DNA of 64,000 nucleotides from Planctomycetota bacterium (GTDB taxonomy: Bacteria; Planctomycetota; UBA1135; GCA-002748355), in assembly GCA_020638795.1 (NCBI GenBank), contig JACKHW010000006.1:1-64000 (forward strand), written 5' to 3'. Below, piece by piece: positions 25,187 to 35,237 of this stretch. Every line of letters starts with the position of its first letter. The stretch's first letter is position 1. The translations under genes were made by a program, and so were the position numbers. The notes beneath the pieces are model-generated. The model saw only the letters and a list, made by a program, of their open reading frames with translations, made no database searches and had not been told where the DNA came from.

Positions 25187-25808
25187 GAATCCAGCCTCCT
25201 TGATCTTGCTCCTTGCGCTTGGTGCCGATCGCCTCACCTCGGCGGAACAGCATCGCTGCGAACAGCTGTCCGCCACCGAAGACGAGGCCCATGACGATCG
25301 GCGAAGGCAGCGTCGCGTGGAACGGCGGCAGCAACAGAGCCGCACCGACCGCCAAGTAGAACGAACCGACGTAGCCGAGCCCCGCGGCCAGGAAGGGACG
25401 CGACGCGACGATTCCGAGACCGAAGCACAACGCCCAGATCGCGGGAAGTCGATCGGCGACGACCGTGTCGACGAGGGTCGCGGTGAGTGCTGCGCCGACG
25501 AAGAGCGCGGGCAAGAGCTGCCGCAACGCATACCAAGTCCGGCGCCGTTCGCTGCGCCCCTGCCTCACGATTTGCATCGCGAGGTCGAAGCCGATCACAC
25601 AACACGCGATCGCGGCGATGGTGATCCAGTAACCGATGAACTCGGTCACGCTCTTCGGTTCGAGCACGTAGTTTTGGAACACGCCCGCTACGACCGCGAG
25701 GACACCCGTGCCGCCCACGGACGCGGCGCGGTATCCGCGAAACGTCTCGCTCCGCAGCACTTGTTCGTGAATCGTCTCGAGGTGCTCGAGCGCGTCTTCG
25801 ATTCGCAT
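25173..25808 (-). CDS. Multi-pass membrane protein, partner of the winged-helix regulator
   Basis: 211 aa from MRIEDALEHLETIHEQ. Six or so hydrophobic helices are visible (GTGVLAVVAGVFQNYVL, FIGYWITIAAIACCVIGFDLAM, LLPALFVGAALTATLVDTVV, ALCFGLGIVASRPFLAAGLGY, SFYLAVGAALLLPPFHA, IVMGLVFGGGQLFAAMLF). No transport or catalytic motif is recognised. Gene order (membrane protein first, regulator second, overlapping) suggests a two-gene control unit. Confidence 0.65.
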   Translation of the reverse strand: MRIEDALEHLETIHEQVLRSETFRGYRAASVGGTGVLAVVAGVFQNYVLEPKSVTEFIGYWITIAAIACCVIGFDLAMQIVRQGRSERRRTWYALRQLLPALFVGAALTATLVDTVVADRLPAIWALCFGLGIVASRPFLAAGLGYVGSFYLAVGAALLLPPFHATLPSPIVMGLVFGGGQLFAAMLFRRGEAIGTKRKEQDQGGWIRGSL

Positions 25809-25896
25809 GGCTTTGACTCTACGACGCAAAGCGAAGCCGTCAAGGGCCCCGAGCCCCTGCCGCGACGCCGAGATCGGCCCCGTGTCGCCCGATCCC

Positions 25897-27963
25897 TCAG
25901 CGCCCGACCTGGATGCGGATCGCGTCCGAGGTCACGTAACCCTGGAGGTTGGCGTCCAGCGCGATCACGAGCCACTGTGCGGAAAAGACGCCGCCGACGA
26001 GCCCCGCCACGTTGGGAACGGGCAGTGTGTCCTTCGCGGTCCCACCGGTCGTCACGGGCACGACGGTCGGCAACGCGAGCGGATCGAAGAAGAGCATCGA
26101 ACCCGAACCCCCAACGGGATCGAAGTCGTAGATCGGCGCCGCCTCCCCGAGCCCGAAGACGACGATGGCCGCGAGCGCAGGCACGCCCGTGCGGCCGCGA
26201 GCGTTCTTGAGACCGAGTGGCACGTTGGTGCCGATGCGCGCGCTATCGAAGAGAAGATCGACTTCGGGACGAATGCCCGACCGATCCCCATATCCCGGTG
26301 TCCCGAACGTGCGCGTGCTGCCCTCGGTCCGAAACTCGTCCGCACCCAGATCGGCGATCATCGCTGTCGTGCGCACGACGCGCGGATCCCCTTCGTAGTC
26401 GGTCGCCGGGGGGTTCTGCAGATTCGGGTCCCCGGCATCGATACACGGCGACCCGGGAGAGAGCTTGTACTGCGGCCGCACGAGTGCGGGATCGAGCTTC
26501 TTGTTGCCGGTCCCGGGGTACGACACGGTCTTCGATGACGACCAAACGAGACTCGTGCCAGCACTCGCCTTGAACTCCGGCGCGAACGCGTTGTCGAAGA
26601 CGCAATGGTCGAGTCGCACGTTCGACGCACTCGAAGCATCGAACGCGGCGGCAGTCGCATGATCGGCGATCGTCGAAAACGATGCCGAGAACGAACCATT
26701 GCCGACGACTTCGAAGCCTTGCCCCTTGTTCTGCACGACCATCGCGTTGGTCCACGCACACGTCGCTCCGGCGCCGAGTTCGCAACGTATACCTGCACCT
26801 CTGCTGCGAGCGCTCGTCTCGCGATCCGCAGTGAGATCGAGCGCGGCTTGGTTCCGGCAACGCACGACGACATTCGTTGCGCACTCCTGCCAACGATTGC
26901 GTTCGAGCGTGGCGGTCCACTTACCCGCTGTTGATGTCGCGTCGATCGTGCAATCGAGCCCCGTCGTTTTTGAACCATCGACGACGTTTCTCGACAAATG
27001 GATTCGCGACGGTCCACCGGGCTCGCTCGAAGCAATTACGATCCCTGCGTCACTGCGCATGATGCTGCTGTCGCGCATCTCGAAATCCACGCTACCCGGG
27101 ACGCCGAGGCCGATTGCAGCGATGTAGCAATCCCGCATCGAGCAGTGATCGATCAAGACGCGCTGCTGCGTCCCTCCCGCGAAATCGCAACGCAGAGCTC
27201 GATTGCAGAAGACGAAGCGACTCGTATCGGCGAGGAGCGCCGTACGCGCCACCGTGTTGGACACGAGGACGATCGCTTCGTTCGCCGTGTTGAGGAACGT
27301 CGATCCCTGCACGACCACGTCGATACGAGCACGCCCTCGCGCGTCGACGGTGATCCCCGAACTCGTGAACGCGAACTCGTTGCGCAAGCTGTAGAACTGG
27401 GCATTACCACCAACGAAGTTCGCACGGATCGCAGCAACGGTTTGTCCGCGGAACTCGCTGTTGGAGACAATGCATTGCAGTGCCGACGCGCCAGCGACGG
27501 TGCCGGCGTCGATCGCGACGTCTCCACCCGCAACGAGCACGGAGTCCACTCCGTACACGTCCGCGGTGGTCGTCGAACCGACTCGGAAGATCGTCCGTTG
27601 CCCGCCGGGCACGAAGCGCGGCCGCGCGCCCTGATCGCCCACGACGAAGATGCGATCCCGCAGGACGATCGTCGTATCGACGACGTAGTCCTGACTTCCG
27701 GCGACGAGGATTCTGTGGGTCGTCGACGTAGGCGGAACCGGCGCCTGCGCCATCGCATAGGCGACCGTGCGCCAGGGTTGTGTCACGGTTCCGTTCGTGG
27801 GAACGTCGAGCCCACGCAGTCCATCGACGTAGTAGTCGGTCGCGTGCAATGCACGAGTGAAAACGACCGACGCGAGGACAGCGAGCGAAACGCACACGCG
27901 GCGGGCAGCAATCGAACGAAAGCGAGCGAGGGGGCGGGAAACGGTCTTGCGGGAGGTCAACAT
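25897..27963 (-). CDS. Exported right-handed beta-helix protein
   Basis: 688 aa with a signal peptide ending near ALHATDYYVDG. The central region has parallel beta-helix turns (VVDTTIVLRDRIFVVGDQ, VLVAGGDVAIDAGTV, SSGITVDARGRARIDVVVQGSTFLNTANEAIVLVSN, DSSIMRSDAGIVIASS), as in polysaccharide-binding or lyase folds, but no lyase catalytic set is clear. After a PACxxP-like stretch (LSPGSPCIDAGDPNLQNPP) the protein ends in the same module as the two other secreted proteins (FGTPGYGDRSGIRPEVDLLF to SDAIRIQVGR). Probably a surface carbohydrate-binding or adhesion protein. Confidence 0.8.
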   Translation of the reverse strand: MLTSRKTVSRPLARFRSIAARRVCVSLAVLASVVFTRALHATDYYVDGLRGLDVPTNGTVTQPWRTVAYAMAQAPVPPTSTTHRILVAGSQDYVVDTTIVLRDRIFVVGDQGARPRFVPGGQRTIFRVGSTTTADVYGVDSVLVAGGDVAIDAGTVAGASALQCIVSNSEFRGQTVAAIRANFVGGNAQFYSLRNEFAFTSSGITVDARGRARIDVVVQGSTFLNTANEAIVLVSNTVARTALLADTSRFVFCNRALRCDFAGGTQQRVLIDHCSMRDCYIAAIGLGVPGSVDFEMRDSSIMRSDAGIVIASSEPGGPSRIHLSRNVVDGSKTTGLDCTIDATSTAGKWTATLERNRWQECATNVVVRCRNQAALDLTADRETSARSRGAGIRCELGAGATCAWTNAMVVQNKGQGFEVVGNGSFSASFSTIADHATAAAFDASSASNVRLDHCVFDNAFAPEFKASAGTSLVWSSSKTVSYPGTGNKKLDPALVRPQYKLSPGSPCIDAGDPNLQNPPATDYEGDPRVVRTTAMIADLGADEFRTEGSTRTFGTPGYGDRSGIRPEVDLLFDSARIGTNVPLGLKNARGRTGVPALAAIVVFGLGEAAPIYDFDPVGGSGSMLFFDPLALPTVVPVTTGGTAKDTLPVPNVAGLVGGVFSAQWLVIALDANLQGYVTSDAIRIQVGR

Positions 27964-27996
27964 CGGTCGAGGACGTCCAGGATAGCGCAGGTACGC

Positions 27997-29481
27997 TCAG
28001 GCTCGGGCGACCGCCGCTTCCCATCGTCGCAGGTGTTCTTCGACACGCGATGGCTCCATGCCAGGGCGGAATCGGCCTGCTTCGACCCACTTGTCCCGAA
28101 GCGTCTCCATGTCCGCGAAGACTCCGGTGGCAAGACCCGCGAGGCACGCAGCCCCGATGACGGTCGATTCGAGCATGGCGGGCCGCACGATGTCCGCGCC
28201 GAGAACATCACTCGAGAACTGCATCATCAGGTCGCTCGCCGCGGCTCCACCGTCGACCTTGACCTCGCGCAGCTCGTAGCCCGAGTCGCGTTCCATGGCG
28301 CGAAGGATATCGACGTTTTGGAGCGCGATCCCTTCGAGCACCGCTCGGGCGACATGCGCTTTCGTCGAACCGCGCGTCAGCCCTGTGATGATCCCTCGAG
28401 CATCAGGCCGCCAGTGCGGCGCACCGAGCCCCGCGAACGCGGGAACGAACGAAACCCCGCCAGAATCCTCGACCGATGCCGCGAGATCGTCGACCTCGGA
28501 TGCAGACTCGATGATGCCGAGCCCATCGCGGAGCCAGCTGACGGCTGCGCCGGCGATGAACGCCGATCCCTCGAGCGCATAGGTCGTCGAGTTCGGCAGC
28601 TTCCACGCGAGGGTCGTGATGAGGCCATGCTCGGAACGCACGATTCGGTCCGCCGTGTTCATGAGCAAGAACGCACCGGTTCCGAACGTGCACTTCGCGT
28701 CACCGGGCGTGAAGCACGCTTGCCCGAAGAGTGCGGCATGCTGATCGCCTGCGATCCCCGCGATCGGGATCCCGTCCGGAAGTCCCGCGACCCCTTTGGT
28801 GGTGCCCACGACCTCTGACGACGAGACGATGCGCGGCAACATCGACCGTGGCACACGGAAGAGACCACAGAGCTCGTCCGACCAGTTCTCCGTTCGCAAA
28901 TCCATGAGCATCGTGCGCGAAGCGTTCGTCGCATCCGTCGCGAAGACCTCGCCGCCGGTCAACTCTCGAACCAAGAACGCGTCGATCGTGAGCGCCACGA
29001 GATGACCTTGTTCGGCTCGCTCGCGATGACCTCGTTCGTCGAGTAGCCATGCGATCTTGGTCGCCGAGAAGTACGGATCGATCGGAAGACCCGTCAGTTC
29101 GCGAACTCGAGTCGCAATGCCACGCTCGTGGTGTTCGGCGCACTGCCGACTGGTTCGTCGGTCCTGCCACACGATGGCGCGCTCGAGCGGCTGTCCGAGT
29201 TCGCGATCCCACAGAACGACGGTCTCGCGTTGATTCGTAACGCCGATCGCTTCTATTCGGCGGACGTCGAAGCCGGGCGTGCCGCACGCACGATCGAGGG
29301 CCTCGGTCAGCGAATCGTGGAACGACCGCCGAATCTCGTTCACATCGTGCTCGACCTGGCCGGGATACGGATAGTGTTGCGGAAACTCGCGATAACCCGA
29401 ACCGACGACTCGCAGGGACTCATCGAAGATGAAGACGCGAGTTCCGGTCGTGCCCTGATCAACCGCCAACAAATACGACAT
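27997..29481 (-). CDS. glpK: Glycerol kinase
   Basis: 494 aa. GlpK phosphorylates glycerol to glycerol-3-phosphate for catabolism or lipid synthesis. Family motifs include MSYLLAVDQGTTGTRVFIFD, GVTNQRETVVLWDRELGQPLERAIVWQDRRT, LNFNPYF-equivalent IDPYFSATKIAWLL, GIAGDQHAALFGQACFTPGDAKCTFGTGAFLLMNT, and the C-terminal VDGGAAASDLMMQFSSDVLG. No glpF or glpD adjoins it. It precedes the LptD gene on the same strand with a 66-bp gap and is probably independently expressed. Confidence 0.95.
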   Translation of the reverse strand: MSYLLAVDQGTTGTRVFIFDESLRVVGSGYREFPQHYPYPGQVEHDVNEIRRSFHDSLTEALDRACGTPGFDVRRIEAIGVTNQRETVVLWDRELGQPLERAIVWQDRRTSRQCAEHHERGIATRVRELTGLPIDPYFSATKIAWLLDERGHRERAEQGHLVALTIDAFLVRELTGGEVFATDATNASRTMLMDLRTENWSDELCGLFRVPRSMLPRIVSSSEVVGTTKGVAGLPDGIPIAGIAGDQHAALFGQACFTPGDAKCTFGTGAFLLMNTADRIVRSEHGLITTLAWKLPNSTTYALEGSAFIAGAAVSWLRDGLGIIESASEVDDLAASVEDSGGVSFVPAFAGLGAPHWRPDARGIITGLTRGSTKAHVARAVLEGIALQNVDILRAMERDSGYELREVKVDGGAAASDLMMQFSSDVLGADIVRPAMLESTVIGAACLAGLATGVFADMETLRDKWVEAGRFRPGMEPSRVEEHLRRWEAAVARA

Positions 29482-29547
29482 ACCGACATTTGCGGCACTC
29501 GGTCGAACGATGTCAATCCGGAGATCGGCCCCGTCCGATTCCGCGGA

Positions 29548-32088
29548 TCACTGATCGTCGTCGCGCACGGGTGTGAGATCGTGCGATTGCGGCGACGGCG
29601 TCTCCGTCACGCCGAATGCGGGGGATCCAGCCGGATAGCTGTAACCAGGACGTCGGATCAAGCCGCCGAAGGTCGGGCGGAAGCGAACCGTGATACTCGA
29701 GTCGTTCGTCAGCTCGTTCTTCGTCATGGTGAAGATCCAGTCGTAGTCGTGATCCTGACGAACGAGCTGCACGGTGGACGAATCCAATCCTGTGCGCTCG
29801 AAGTTGTAGACGATCGCTCCAGTGACGAGCCAACGCTCCCACGCAGGAAACGACACGCGAGCCGAACCGGTCCCGGAGTCGTCGCGACCCGTCCGCCATT
29901 CGGCCGCAGCGGTCAATTGACTGTCGAACGTCGTCGCGAGACCGATGTTGCGAGTCTTGTAGTCTCCGCGCACCCAATCGCGCTCGCCCTCGAACAGTAC
30001 GCGTGTGTTGGGCAAAGGCAGCCAACCCCTGCCGGGCGTGACAATCAGCTCCCACGCGAAGATGCCGAGGTGATGCCCGTCGTTGTCGCGTCCCGAGATC
30101 GGATGGAACCGCTGCGTCAGGTCGAGCCAGACGAGGTCGTCGTAGCGACTCCGTCCTTCGCTGTCCTTGTGTCGCGTGAGAACACGCTGGAAGACTCCGA
30201 CGTCGATCGCGGCGTGCTCGTCGAGTGCATCGACTTCGTCGAACTGGAAGTAGTCTCCAGGTTCACGGTCGACATCGAAGCGATGGAACACCGACACGTT
30301 GGGACGGACGTCGTGCCACAAGCCGTCGATGCCGAGCGAATCGCTCGAATAGTCGAAATGGCGCGACAACCGCGTATCCACGCTCACCCCGGCACCGAGC
30401 GACGTGCGTGCCGCCCCGCGCGAACTGCCGTCGAGCTCGGAGTAGGCCGTCTCGCGTGCTCCGAACCATGGCCGTACGGCGAAGTCGCCGAGTCTCATCG
30501 GCGTCGATACTTCGAGGTCGAAATCAGCACGAAACGCTCGTTCACTCCGTGCGATCGTCGAACGATCGGAGAACTGGTTCTTCAAGAACCCAGCGCCGAT
30601 GTTCGCGTCGACGACCAACGGGACGTCTTCGGCAATGTCGAAGAGTGGTTGCGAAAAGAGCGACGCGCGTAGGTACGGCCGTTCGCTCCGGAACCGATCC
30701 GTCAGGCGCGCACGATCGTCATATGCGATGCCCGCCAAGTCCATGCGGCCGGTCAGAGTGAGCAGCCGGTTGTCCTGACGATCGCGGAACTCGAGGCTCG
30801 ACTCGGGCACTTCCATCGTCTTGAGCTGATTCGGCGCGAACTCGGCGTAGGCACCGGGATCCGAAGCGCCGAAAGCCTCGACGTCGATGCGCCGACCTTC
30901 GCCCATCCAAATGCGATTGCGGCTGCGCACGAAGGAACGCTTGCGATCCAGGATCGGCGAACCATCGACGTAGGTCGGCACCGACAACCGGTCGACCTTC
31001 GTCTTGTCGTCGAGCCAGAACCCTTGAATCCAACCGTCGAAGACCTCCGGGACACGGTATGCGAGCCGCGGCTCGACCGGAATGCCACGTTTGCGTGTGT
31101 AACCGGTACGAAGGTTCCACTCGCCGCGAAACGGCTGTGCCGCCCCGCCGAAGAAGTCGACGACGTGCTGACCGAGATCGTTGAACCGACCACCGAATCG
31201 AGCAAAGACGAACTCGCCGCGAATGTTCGAAGAACCAGCCGAAACACCTTGGAGCGGGATCCAGTTGTCCTGATCGGAGAACCAGCGGTAGTCCGGTAAC
31301 GGTAGCGAAGGCAGGATTCCGACCTGCAGAGCGTTTCCTTGACCGAGGACTTCGTAGACGTCACCCTCGCGCTTCGTAATCACGAGTCGTTCGGATCTCA
31401 TGTCGAAGTGCGCTTCGCCTGCTTCGCACGTCGTCAAGGACGCATTGCGCGCAACGATCGTCGCGCCTTGTTGAACGATGCGCGGCGCACGGAGCACGAG
31501 CGAGACGCCGCTGCCGGCGATTCCCAATCGCGCCGGGAGGCGAACGACGACGTCTTCCATCGTCGCGCGATCGGAAGCGAGCGACAGCCAGAGCCTCGAG
31601 CACTGGACCGCGCGCACACCTGCCTTATCGAAGATGACATCACCCTCGGCGAGTAGCCCGCGAGTCAATGGAGCGAACCGGTCACGACCTGGAGGAACTC
31701 GTGTATCGATCTCGGATCCGAGTCGATCCCGAACACGTCGACGCAAGCTGCTCGCGAGCATTTCGCTCTGAGAGAGCGGCGGCTGCGACGTGCGGTGCGG
31801 CAATGCCGAATCATCCGTGATCACCTCGATCAGGCTGCGCTCTTCGTCGCGATCGACGACGAGCACGAGTCGGTCCGCGCGAACCCGCAAGTCACCACTC
31901 GTGAACTCGACACCGCCAGAGTAGACGTGATAGTCGAAGTCACCATCGACCACGGTCGGCGCCGAGGAACCGGCTTCGATGCGGTAACCCTCGAGAGTCG
32001 CCTGTGCATGCCCGACTGGACAGAACGTGACCATCGAGACGATGCTCGCCCCGACGATACGACCACCCCTCCCCGCCCTGTGCAGCAT
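29548..32088 (-). CDS. lptD: LPS-assembly protein LptD-like outer-membrane protein
   Basis: 846 aa with a signal peptide. The N-terminal OstA-like beta-jellyroll half (EGYRIEAGSSAPTVVDGDFDYHVYSGGVEFTSGDLRVRADRLVLV, then YEVLGQGNALQVGILPSLPLPDY) is followed by a long barrel-forming region with typical LptD strands (WNLRTGYTRKRGIPVEPRLAYRVPE, AAAEWRTGRDDSGTGSARVSFPAWERWLVTGAIVYNFERTGLD) and a late FRPTFGGLI. LptD inserts LPS into the outer leaflet. The start overlaps the stop of the giant LptC/LptA-like gene by one base (TGATG), and kdsC and kdsD precede it, which strongly supports the role. Confidence 0.88.
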   Translation of the reverse strand: MLHRAGRGGRIVGASIVSMVTFCPVGHAQATLEGYRIEAGSSAPTVVDGDFDYHVYSGGVEFTSGDLRVRADRLVLVVDRDEERSLIEVITDDSALPHRTSQPPLSQSEMLASSLRRRVRDRLGSEIDTRVPPGRDRFAPLTRGLLAEGDVIFDKAGVRAVQCSRLWLSLASDRATMEDVVVRLPARLGIAGSGVSLVLRAPRIVQQGATIVARNASLTTCEAGEAHFDMRSERLVITKREGDVYEVLGQGNALQVGILPSLPLPDYRWFSDQDNWIPLQGVSAGSSNIRGEFVFARFGGRFNDLGQHVVDFFGGAAQPFRGEWNLRTGYTRKRGIPVEPRLAYRVPEVFDGWIQGFWLDDKTKVDRLSVPTYVDGSPILDRKRSFVRSRNRIWMGEGRRIDVEAFGASDPGAYAEFAPNQLKTMEVPESSLEFRDRQDNRLLTLTGRMDLAGIAYDDRARLTDRFRSERPYLRASLFSQPLFDIAEDVPLVVDANIGAGFLKNQFSDRSTIARSERAFRADFDLEVSTPMRLGDFAVRPWFGARETAYSELDGSSRGAARTSLGAGVSVDTRLSRHFDYSSDSLGIDGLWHDVRPNVSVFHRFDVDREPGDYFQFDEVDALDEHAAIDVGVFQRVLTRHKDSEGRSRYDDLVWLDLTQRFHPISGRDNDGHHLGIFAWELIVTPGRGWLPLPNTRVLFEGERDWVRGDYKTRNIGLATTFDSQLTAAAEWRTGRDDSGTGSARVSFPAWERWLVTGAIVYNFERTGLDSSTVQLVRQDHDYDWIFTMTKNELTNDSSITVRFRPTFGGLIRRPGYSYPAGSPAFGVTETPSPQSHDLTPVRDDDQ

Positions 32089-35000
32089 CAGCGAGAACCG
32101 ACCTCGCTGCGCGAAACCGCCTGACGATTCTCGACCCGAAGCCTCTTCCCGTGATAGGCGAACGTACGAAGGTTGAACGCGAGTTGCGGATCGGCATGCA
32201 CGCGCACGGCATCGCCGATGTCAACTGCGACACCACCGTCTCGTCGCCTCAAGACGACCCACGCGTCGTCCGGAGTGAATCGCAGCTCTTCGCCTCGCGC
32301 CTCAACGCCGCCGTAGCGAAGGTCGACACCGCCGACGGCTTCGCATCGTTCGACGACACGCGGCAACGCGATCCGCACGGTATCCGAGGCGCGCCGAGTC
32401 GCGTCCGTATATCCCTCTCGCAAGTGCACGACGAGGTCACCGCCTGCGCGCAGTTCGAACTCACCGTCTCGATGCACGTCGTCCGCATCGACCATACGAG
32501 CCACGACAGGACCAGGAACGACAAGCCGAGTGTCCTGCAGCCGCATGGTGCCAGACGAATCGAGGCGCAACCTTCGAGCGTCTTCGCCAGCCGAGTCCCC
32601 AATGAATCGCACGGTGCAGCCGCCGCGTTCCGTCGCCCGGAGTTCGAGGCCGTCATCACGCGCGGCGATCTCACGACCTTCGAGCACGACGTCGCCACGC
32701 CGCGCATCGCGAAGGGTCGCAAACACCGATTCGTGCTTCGTCTCACCTGCCAGTAGGAAGCGCAGCGCGTCACCGTTCGCATCGAACCACAACGAATGCC
32801 CGTCGAAGGACGACGAGGACGCAACGCTTCGACCGTCCTCGGAGCGCTTCTCCGTTTGCAAGCGAACGGAACCGACCGCATGCACGAGTCCCGCTTCGCC
32901 GCCGAACAGCATCGGCGCCAATACGATCCCGGCATCACCGAGCGCTTCGCGAGCCGCACCGACCAAGAAGCCGCGGAACGGCGAAGGAACTCGCTCGAGT
33001 CGATCGCACGTGAGTCGCAACACCGTCTGCCGGACCTCGTCATCACTCGTCAACACGACCGATCCATCGGCGAAGATCGCGGCTTCGGGTCGAGGCTCGT
33101 TCGCAGGCACGAAGCCCGGAGCCACCGAGAGTCGAACGCGATCCGCCGCGAGCTGCATCGGCGCTCTGCCTTCACGTCGAGGAACGTCGACCCGTACGGG
33201 CTCGTCCCCGCGGGTCAACAACCACGTCGAAAGCCCGGTGCGCTCTGCGACCGCTGCGAACGCCTTGATGCCTTCGACTTCGAAAGCGATCGGGAGTCCG
33301 GTCGCTCGACATTCGAGGAGCTCATCCTGGTCGCGGCCGAGCCTCAGTGACTTGATACCGGACGCGACGAGGGCATCGCCTCGAGCTTGCTTGCTCGACC
33401 AGCGCAGTTCTTCGCGCAACGCGGCGCGGAAGACGACCTCACCGCGCGAACGATCAGGCGGCTTCGCGCCTTCGCGCACAGCGCCTGCCACGAGGCCCTC
33501 GGCGGCGAGCCGGAACGTGAGACTGCCACGACCCGAAATCACGTCATCGCCCGTTTCGAAGGTGAATTCATGCCCCTGACCACCGTCGAACGGACCGAGC
33601 GATCCACGCACCTCACCGTTTCCAGGCACGTGCGCGACGACGAACCCGCGATTGCCCTTCGCGACGAATGGCACTCCGTCCGACAGTCGACCTTCGAAGC
33701 GAGCGTCGCCACGACCGACGATCAAGTCCGGTTCGAGGCGACCGAAGTGTCGCGTCAGACAAACCAAGACACCGCCATCGCAACGCGCGAGATTCAGTGG
33801 CACGTCCAGCTTCGTGTTCCGACGTGCCGGCACGTACTTCGCGGGGCCCTCGACTCGCAGGGTCTCCATTGGAAAGAGCGGCGCGACTCCGACGAATTCA
33901 CGTTCGAACGCCGAGAACGACACCCCGAGAGCTCGCGTCACCGTGTCCAGAACGAGCCCCGGACGATCCCAGAACATGCGTGACTCACCTGCCAAGACTC
34001 CGAGCACTTCTCCCTTCGAACCATGGAGGTGGACACGCGGGGCACCAGTAGCGACGAGCCGCTCCGGTTGATGCCACGGATCGAGGGACAGATCGAATCG
34101 ATCGGCTTCGAGACGCTGCAGCCCATACGTCACGTAGGCGTCTTCGAAAATCGAAACGTCGCTGCACGAGACATCACCGAGCCGGACTCCACCGTCACGC
34201 CGCAACCACGCGACGAGACGCTGGCCACCGGCCTGCACCGGATCGCGAGCTTCTGGCCCCTGCTTGCCCTCGCGACCCCGATCATCTCGACTGACCGTAC
34301 GCGCGAACGAATCGAGCCGGACGTCATCGCTCATCGTGAGGCGGATCCGCTCGGCTCCGGCCGGCAACAACTCGAGTGCACCTCGCCCTCGCAACGTGAA
34401 GATCGATTGGTTCCGTTCGCGATCGAGTCCGACGAGCTGGACGTCCTTCTGGAGGCGCACGACCGAGGCGCCGACGGAAACGACCTCCCCGTCATTCTTC
34501 ACGATCTCGTCGAGCTTCGCGGTCAGGCCGTAGCCAGTGAGCCGATAGTCGATCTGCGGCCTCGCGTCGGGCGGGGTCGTCGACGAGACGCGCGTCGAGA
34601 TGGTGACGAGTTCGTCAGTCGGCGCCTCGAGATCCATCGTCGAGCCTTCGACACGTGCAGTCATGCGATCCGATTCGACGACGACATCGGCACCGAGATC
34701 TCCACCGAGGGCGTCGGACGGAATGCGCAAGATCACACCGCGCAGGAGGATGTCGTGGCGCGAATCGATCTCGACTTCTCCGTCCGCCTTCTGTGCCAAC
34801 ACGACTTCCATCGACGCAGCATCGACGACGAGGATCTCACGCACCGCCGGAGCGACCGTCGTGCTCCGGATCGACGCATACGAAGTGAACCGCGTTCGGA
34901 GTAGCCGATAGCGACCGGAACCGATCGGCTGCGAATCGTTCCACGCGATCTTGAACTCCGGCGCTTGCCACACGCGATCGCCGATGCGGACCGCAGGTTG

Positions 35001-35237
35001 AAGTGGCGAGATCTCCCCTGGCCCCTCGAACGCGATGCTTCCACTCGCCGGCATCCCGGCGGCAGATCCTTGCTCGCCGACGCGAATCGCACCCGCGGGC
35101 ATTCGGCGCGTTTCCGTGGACTGCACTTGCGTTTTCGATTCGGCATTGTGCAGCAGGTCTTCTTTGCCGAAGACGAGCATCAGCATGCCGAACAACGCAG
35201 CGAAGACGATCGCGAAGAGAAGCACTCTGCGGATCAC
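32088..35237 (-). CDS. Giant LptC/LptA-like LPS-transport protein
   Basis: 1049 aa from GTG 35237 (AAGGAG five bases upstream; GTGA overlap with kdsC). An N-terminal membrane anchor (VLLFAIVFAALFGMLMLVFG) is followed by more than 1000 residues of beta-rich sequence with LptC/OstA character (VVDAASMEVVLAQKADGEVEID, GVILRIPSDALG) and an LptA-like C-terminus (GGVDLRYGGVEARGEELRFTPDDAWVVLRR). LptC and LptA are each about 190 aa in Escherichia coli. This protein could be a fused, extended periplasmic bridge for LPS from inner membrane to LptD. Its position between kdsC and lptD supports an Lpt role; the exact domain count needs structure prediction. Confidence 0.75.
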   Translation of the reverse strand: MIRRVLLFAIVFAALFGMLMLVFGKEDLLHNAESKTQVQSTETRRMPAGAIRVGEQGSAAGMPASGSIAFEGPGEISPLQPAVRIGDRVWQAPEFKIAWNDSQPIGSGRYRLLRTRFTSYASIRSTTVAPAVREILVVDAASMEVVLAQKADGEVEIDSRHDILLRGVILRIPSDALGGDLGADVVVESDRMTARVEGSTMDLEAPTDELVTISTRVSSTTPPDARPQIDYRLTGYGLTAKLDEIVKNDGEVVSVGASVVRLQKDVQLVGLDRERNQSIFTLRGRGALELLPAGAERIRLTMSDDVRLDSFARTVSRDDRGREGKQGPEARDPVQAGGQRLVAWLRRDGGVRLGDVSCSDVSIFEDAYVTYGLQRLEADRFDLSLDPWHQPERLVATGAPRVHLHGSKGEVLGVLAGESRMFWDRPGLVLDTVTRALGVSFSAFEREFVGVAPLFPMETLRVEGPAKYVPARRNTKLDVPLNLARCDGGVLVCLTRHFGRLEPDLIVGRGDARFEGRLSDGVPFVAKGNRGFVVAHVPGNGEVRGSLGPFDGGQGHEFTFETGDDVISGRGSLTFRLAAEGLVAGAVREGAKPPDRSRGEVVFRAALREELRWSSKQARGDALVASGIKSLRLGRDQDELLECRATGLPIAFEVEGIKAFAAVAERTGLSTWLLTRGDEPVRVDVPRREGRAPMQLAADRVRLSVAPGFVPANEPRPEAAIFADGSVVLTSDDEVRQTVLRLTCDRLERVPSPFRGFLVGAAREALGDAGIVLAPMLFGGEAGLVHAVGSVRLQTEKRSEDGRSVASSSSFDGHSLWFDANGDALRFLLAGETKHESVFATLRDARRGDVVLEGREIAARDDGLELRATERGGCTVRFIGDSAGEDARRLRLDSSGTMRLQDTRLVVPGPVVARMVDADDVHRDGEFELRAGGDLVVHLREGYTDATRRASDTVRIALPRVVERCEAVGGVDLRYGGVEARGEELRFTPDDAWVVLRRRDGGVAVDIGDAVRVHADPQLAFNLRTFAYHGKRLRVENRQAVSRSEVGSR

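Noticed and set aside
26998..28818. A 606-residue plus-strand open frame
   Set aside because: It lies opposite the beta-helix gene and glpK and has a charged, domain-free composition.
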